Source: AC-69 sp050692435
Lineage (GTDB): Bacteria > Actinomycetota > UBA4738 > HRBIN12
Length of the DNA: 7,436 nucleotides
Reading direction: 5' to 3'
Assembly: GCA_050692435.1 (NCBI GenBank)
Contig: JBOGVG010000054.1
Coordinates: 1 to 7,436 of the forward strand
The notes under the pieces were generated by a model, which ran no database searches, had not been told where the DNA came from, and saw nothing but the letters and a program-made list of their open reading frames with translations. Below, one piece after another: positions 5,523 to 7,436 of the stretch. The translations under genes were made by a program, and so were the position numbers. Each line of letters starts with the position of its first letter. The first letter of the stretch is position 1.

Positions 5523-6449
5523 ATGGCAGTCATCGAGGTTGAGGGCCTCCGCAAGGAGTACCGGAGCCGTCGAGGCCGGACGGTGGCCGTCGACGGACTC
5601 GACCTCCTCGTCCCCGAGGGAGGGGTCTTCGCGTTCCTGGGGCCGAATGGCGCGGGCAAGACGACGACGATCCGCTGTCTCCTGGGGCTGGTCCGACCCA
5701 CGGGCGGCAGGTGCCGCCTGCTCGGCGCCCACACACCGAAGGACGTCGCCACCATCATTCGCCGGGTCGGCTCGATCGTGGAGACGCCGATGTTCTTCCC
5801 CCGGTTCTCTGGGCGAAGAAACCTCGAGTTGCTCGGTCAGCTCCACGGCATCGGTCGCACGGCCGTGAGCGACGTGCTGGAGCGTGTGGGCCTGGCTGAT
5901 CGGGCCGACCATCTGGTGAAGACGTACTCCCTCGGCATGCGGCAGCGGTTGGGCATCGGTGCCGCCCTCCTGAAGGATCCCGAGGTCCTGATCCTGGACG
6001 AGCCGGCCAACGGGCTCGATCCGGCCGGCATCAAGGAGGTCCGGGAGCTGTTGCGGCGGTTGGGAGATCAGGGACGGACCGTCTTCGTGTCGAGCCACAT
6101 CCTCACCGAGGTCCAGCACACGGCCGATCGCGTGGCGATCCTGTCCCGTGGCAAATGCGTCGCGTCCGGACCCGTCGGTGAGGTCCTCATGGCCGGTCGC
6201 TCCGCCGGGTTGATCGTGCGGGTCGATGACATGGCCGGTGGGCTCGAGGCCCTTCGGTCGGCCGGGATTCACGCGAGTGCAGACCACCACGCCATCCGGG
6301 TCATGCTGCCTCCGGAGGAGGCGGCCACAGTCACGCGAACGCTCGCCGATCGAGGCCTGTACCTCACCGAGCTCCGCCCGGACGAGGTCGACCTGGAGAC
6401 CGTGTTCCTCGAGCTCACCCGAGAGACGCCGAAGGAGGCGTCGCCGTGA
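5523..6449 (+). CDS. ABC transporter ATP-binding protein, BcrA/CcmA type
   Basis: This 308-residue ATPase would power an ABC-2 exporter at the inner face of the membrane. It shows Walker A GPNGAGKTT (40-48), the Q-loop position occupied by Glu87 in IVETP (usual in the bacitracin/lantibiotic-exporter branch), signature YSLGMRQRLG (135-144), Walker B VLILDEP (155-161) with catalytic Glu160, D-loop NGLDPAG (163-169) and H-loop His192 in SSHIL. A C-terminal extension of about 80 residues after 225 is typical of this branch. Every catalytic motif is intact. The ATG at 5523 has GGAGGAG five bases upstream. Its stop overlaps the permease start, so the two are coupled. Related pairs export peptide antibiotics or other toxic compounds; the substrate here cannot be read from sequence. 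No intact regulator gene is adjacent, only a broken kinase fragment upstream. Confidence 0.95.
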   Translation: MAVIEVEGLRKEYRSRRGRTVAVDGLDLLVPEGGVFAFLGPNGAGKTTTIRCLLGLVRPTGGRCRLLGAHTPKDVATIIRRVGSIVETPMFFPRFSGRRNLELLGQLHGIGRTAVSDVLERVGLADRADHLVKTYSLGMRQRLGIGAALLKDPEVLILDEPANGLDPAGIKEVRELLRRLGDQGRTVFVSSHILTEVQHTADRVAILSRGKCVASGPVGEVLMAGRSAGLIVRVDDMAGGLEALRSAGIHASADHHAIRVMLPPEEAATVTRTLADRGLYLTELRPDEVDLETVFLELTRETPKEASP

Positions 6450-7213
6450 TCGCGCTCCTCGCCTCCGAGCTTCGACGGATGTGGTCACGGCACCTGGTCA
6501 GAATCGTGGCCGGCCTGGCTCTCCTCGGGATCGCGATCGCCGGCGTCATCGTGGCGGTTCGTTCCAGCCCCGAGGTGGGAGCCGACCCTCGTTTCCCGTT
6601 GACCATGCTCCCCGACATCCTGAAGGGGACGAGCATCCCGCTGATCATCGCCGGATGGTTGTTGGGGGCCTCGTTCATCGGCGCCGACTGGCGCGCGGGG
6701 ACTATCACGACGCTGCTCACGTGGGAACCGAGGCGGGCCCGCGTGATCGTGTCAAAGGTCATTGCCTGCGCAGTCTCCGTGTTCGCCCTGGCGACGGCGC
6801 TCCAGGCGGTGCTGGGAGGAGTCCTGTCGCTGGACGCGGTGTTTCGAGGGACGACCGAAGGGGTGGATGCATCCTGGTGGCGAGAGACGGGCGGCGTTGC
6901 GGTCCGGGCGGCCACCTTGGCCTCAGTGGCCTCCGTCGTCGGCTTCGCCGTCGCCTCGATCGGGCGGAACACCGCGGCTGCGCTCGGCGCTGGGTTCGCT
7001 TACATCGCCATCATCGAAAACCTCGTGCGAGGGCTCCGCCCGGGATGGCAGCGCTGGCTGTTCAGCGACAACGCGGCGGTGTTCATCACCGGAGGAAACG
7101 CTGGCTTCTCGTTCCAGCGCACGATGCTCCAGGCCCTCGTCCTTCTCGCTGCCTATGCGGCGGCGCTCTTGGCGGTTGGCGTCGTGTTGTTCCGCGCCCG
7201 AGACGTGAACTAG
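6446..7213 (+). CDS. ABC-2 type transporter permease
   Basis: The 255-residue membrane protein has six hydrophobic segments (about 19-38, 63-81, 102-124, 152-172, 176-193, 228-249), the layout of a BcrB-like ABC-2 permease. The motif GADWRAGTITTLLTWEPRR (79-97) after the second segment is characteristic of this permease type and probably contacts the ATPase. The start is GTG at 6446, overlapping the ATPase TGA stop in a GTGA, with AAGGAGG at 6432-6438 seven bases upstream, so translation is coupled. With the preceding ATPase it should form a 2+2 exporter. The gene is convergent with the ABM-like gene, with 17 bp between stops and no hairpin terminator visible. Confidence 0.92.
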   Translation: MIALLASELRRMWSRHLVRIVAGLALLGIAIAGVIVAVRSSPEVGADPRFPLTMLPDILKGTSIPLIIAGWLLGASFIGADWRAGTITTLLTWEPRRARVIVSKVIACAVSVFALATALQAVLGGVLSLDAVFRGTTEGVDASWWRETGGVAVRAATLASVASVVGFAVASIGRNTAAALGAGFAYIAIIENLVRGLRPGWQRWLFSDNAAVFITGGNAGFSFQRTMLQALVLLAAYAAALLAVGVVLFRARDVN

Positions 7214-7230
7214 TCCTTCCCCGGTGCGCG

Positions 7231-7436
7231 CTACTCGGCGACCTGGAAGTGCCTGACCGTCGTGTCGCGTTCCACAAGGTACCGGTCGTCCTTGGGGTAG
7301 AAGACGGCCCGCTCGATGTCGCTGCCCGCGAACCCGACGATCGCCTCCCTGGACTCCCAGAAACTGAGGGTCAGGAACTCGGCTCGGCCGTCGGCGACCC
7401 GCCACAGGACCCAGGCCCCCTTGTTGCCGGGCGTGT
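7231..7436 (-). CDS. Antibiotic biosynthesis monooxygenase (ABM)-like protein, 5' end outside window
   Basis: The reverse complement from the window end gives 67 residues in an open frame ending at TAG 7233-7231. It includes GAWVLWRVADGRAEF, then LTLSFWESREAIVGFAG, then DIERAVFYPKDDRYLVE, and ends TVRHFQVAE. This matches, from memory, the C-terminal two thirds of small (about 100-residue) ABM-domain proteins, which form dimeric ferredoxin-like barrels. Some members oxidise aromatic polyketides or degrade haem; many have no known activity. The N-terminal strand and start codon are missing, so no substrate can be proposed. It converges on the ABC permease gene. Confidence 0.82.
   Translation of the reverse strand, partial: TPGNKGAWVLWRVADGRAEFLTLSFWESREAIVGFAGSDIERAVFYPKDDRYLVERDTTVRHFQVAE

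Noticed and set aside
7214..7230. A terminator between the convergent permease and ABM-like genes
   Set aside because: The 17-bp gap has no usable stem and no T-run.

Overview
The window is very GC-rich with a strong G/C bias at third codon positions. Its gene types (long multi-pass NarL-type sensor kinases with a GAF domain, YdeI/OmdA-like proteins, MBL-rhodanese fusions), GTG starts and probable leaderless promoters suggest a chromosomal segment of an actinobacterium, probably from soil or an uncultured lineage. No RNA gene, CRISPR array, IS element or phage gene was seen, and nothing finer than phylum can be supported.

Left part (1-1016): a YdeI/OmdA-like gene runs leftward off the window edge. 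It is divergent from a hemolysin III/TrhA (PAQR-type) membrane protein, with only 48 bp between their starts. The TrhA start is placed at 363, well inside a longer open frame, and a TAnnnT box sits at leaderless spacing in front of it. TrhA converges on the next gene so tightly that both stop codons lie in one CTAG palindrome.

Middle (1013-5199): a leftward two-gene operon encodes an MBL-fold/double-rhodanese protein and, 15 nt downstream, a membrane-bound NarL-type histidine kinase with no response regulator in view. Divergent from it, across 47 bp, is a class I SAM-dependent methyltransferase that starts with GTG and looks leaderless. The two candidate -10 boxes of this divergent promoter overlap on opposite strands.

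Right part (5200-7436): the 323 bp after the methyltransferase holds a broken fragment of the ATPase domain of a second, unrelated sensor kinase. It carries two frameshifts and has lost its phosphoacceptor part. A promoter-like region with a nested inverted repeat follows. Next comes a two-gene ABC-2/BcrA-type exporter operon (ATPase and permease, translationally coupled by a GTGA overlap). Convergent with it, the 3' part of a small antibiotic-biosynthesis-monooxygenase-like gene enters from the right edge.

Functionally the region looks like ordinary accessory/housekeeping chromosome: a sulfur-related enzyme linked to a sensor kinase, a small-molecule methyltransferase, and an efflux-type ABC transporter that may have lost its own two-component regulator. 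I did not find a clearly new multi-gene system. The best leads are the operon pairing the MBL-rhodanese protein with an orphan kinase, the altered metal-ligand set of that protein, the decayed kinase next to the exporter with its possible operator, and the compact divergent promoters.
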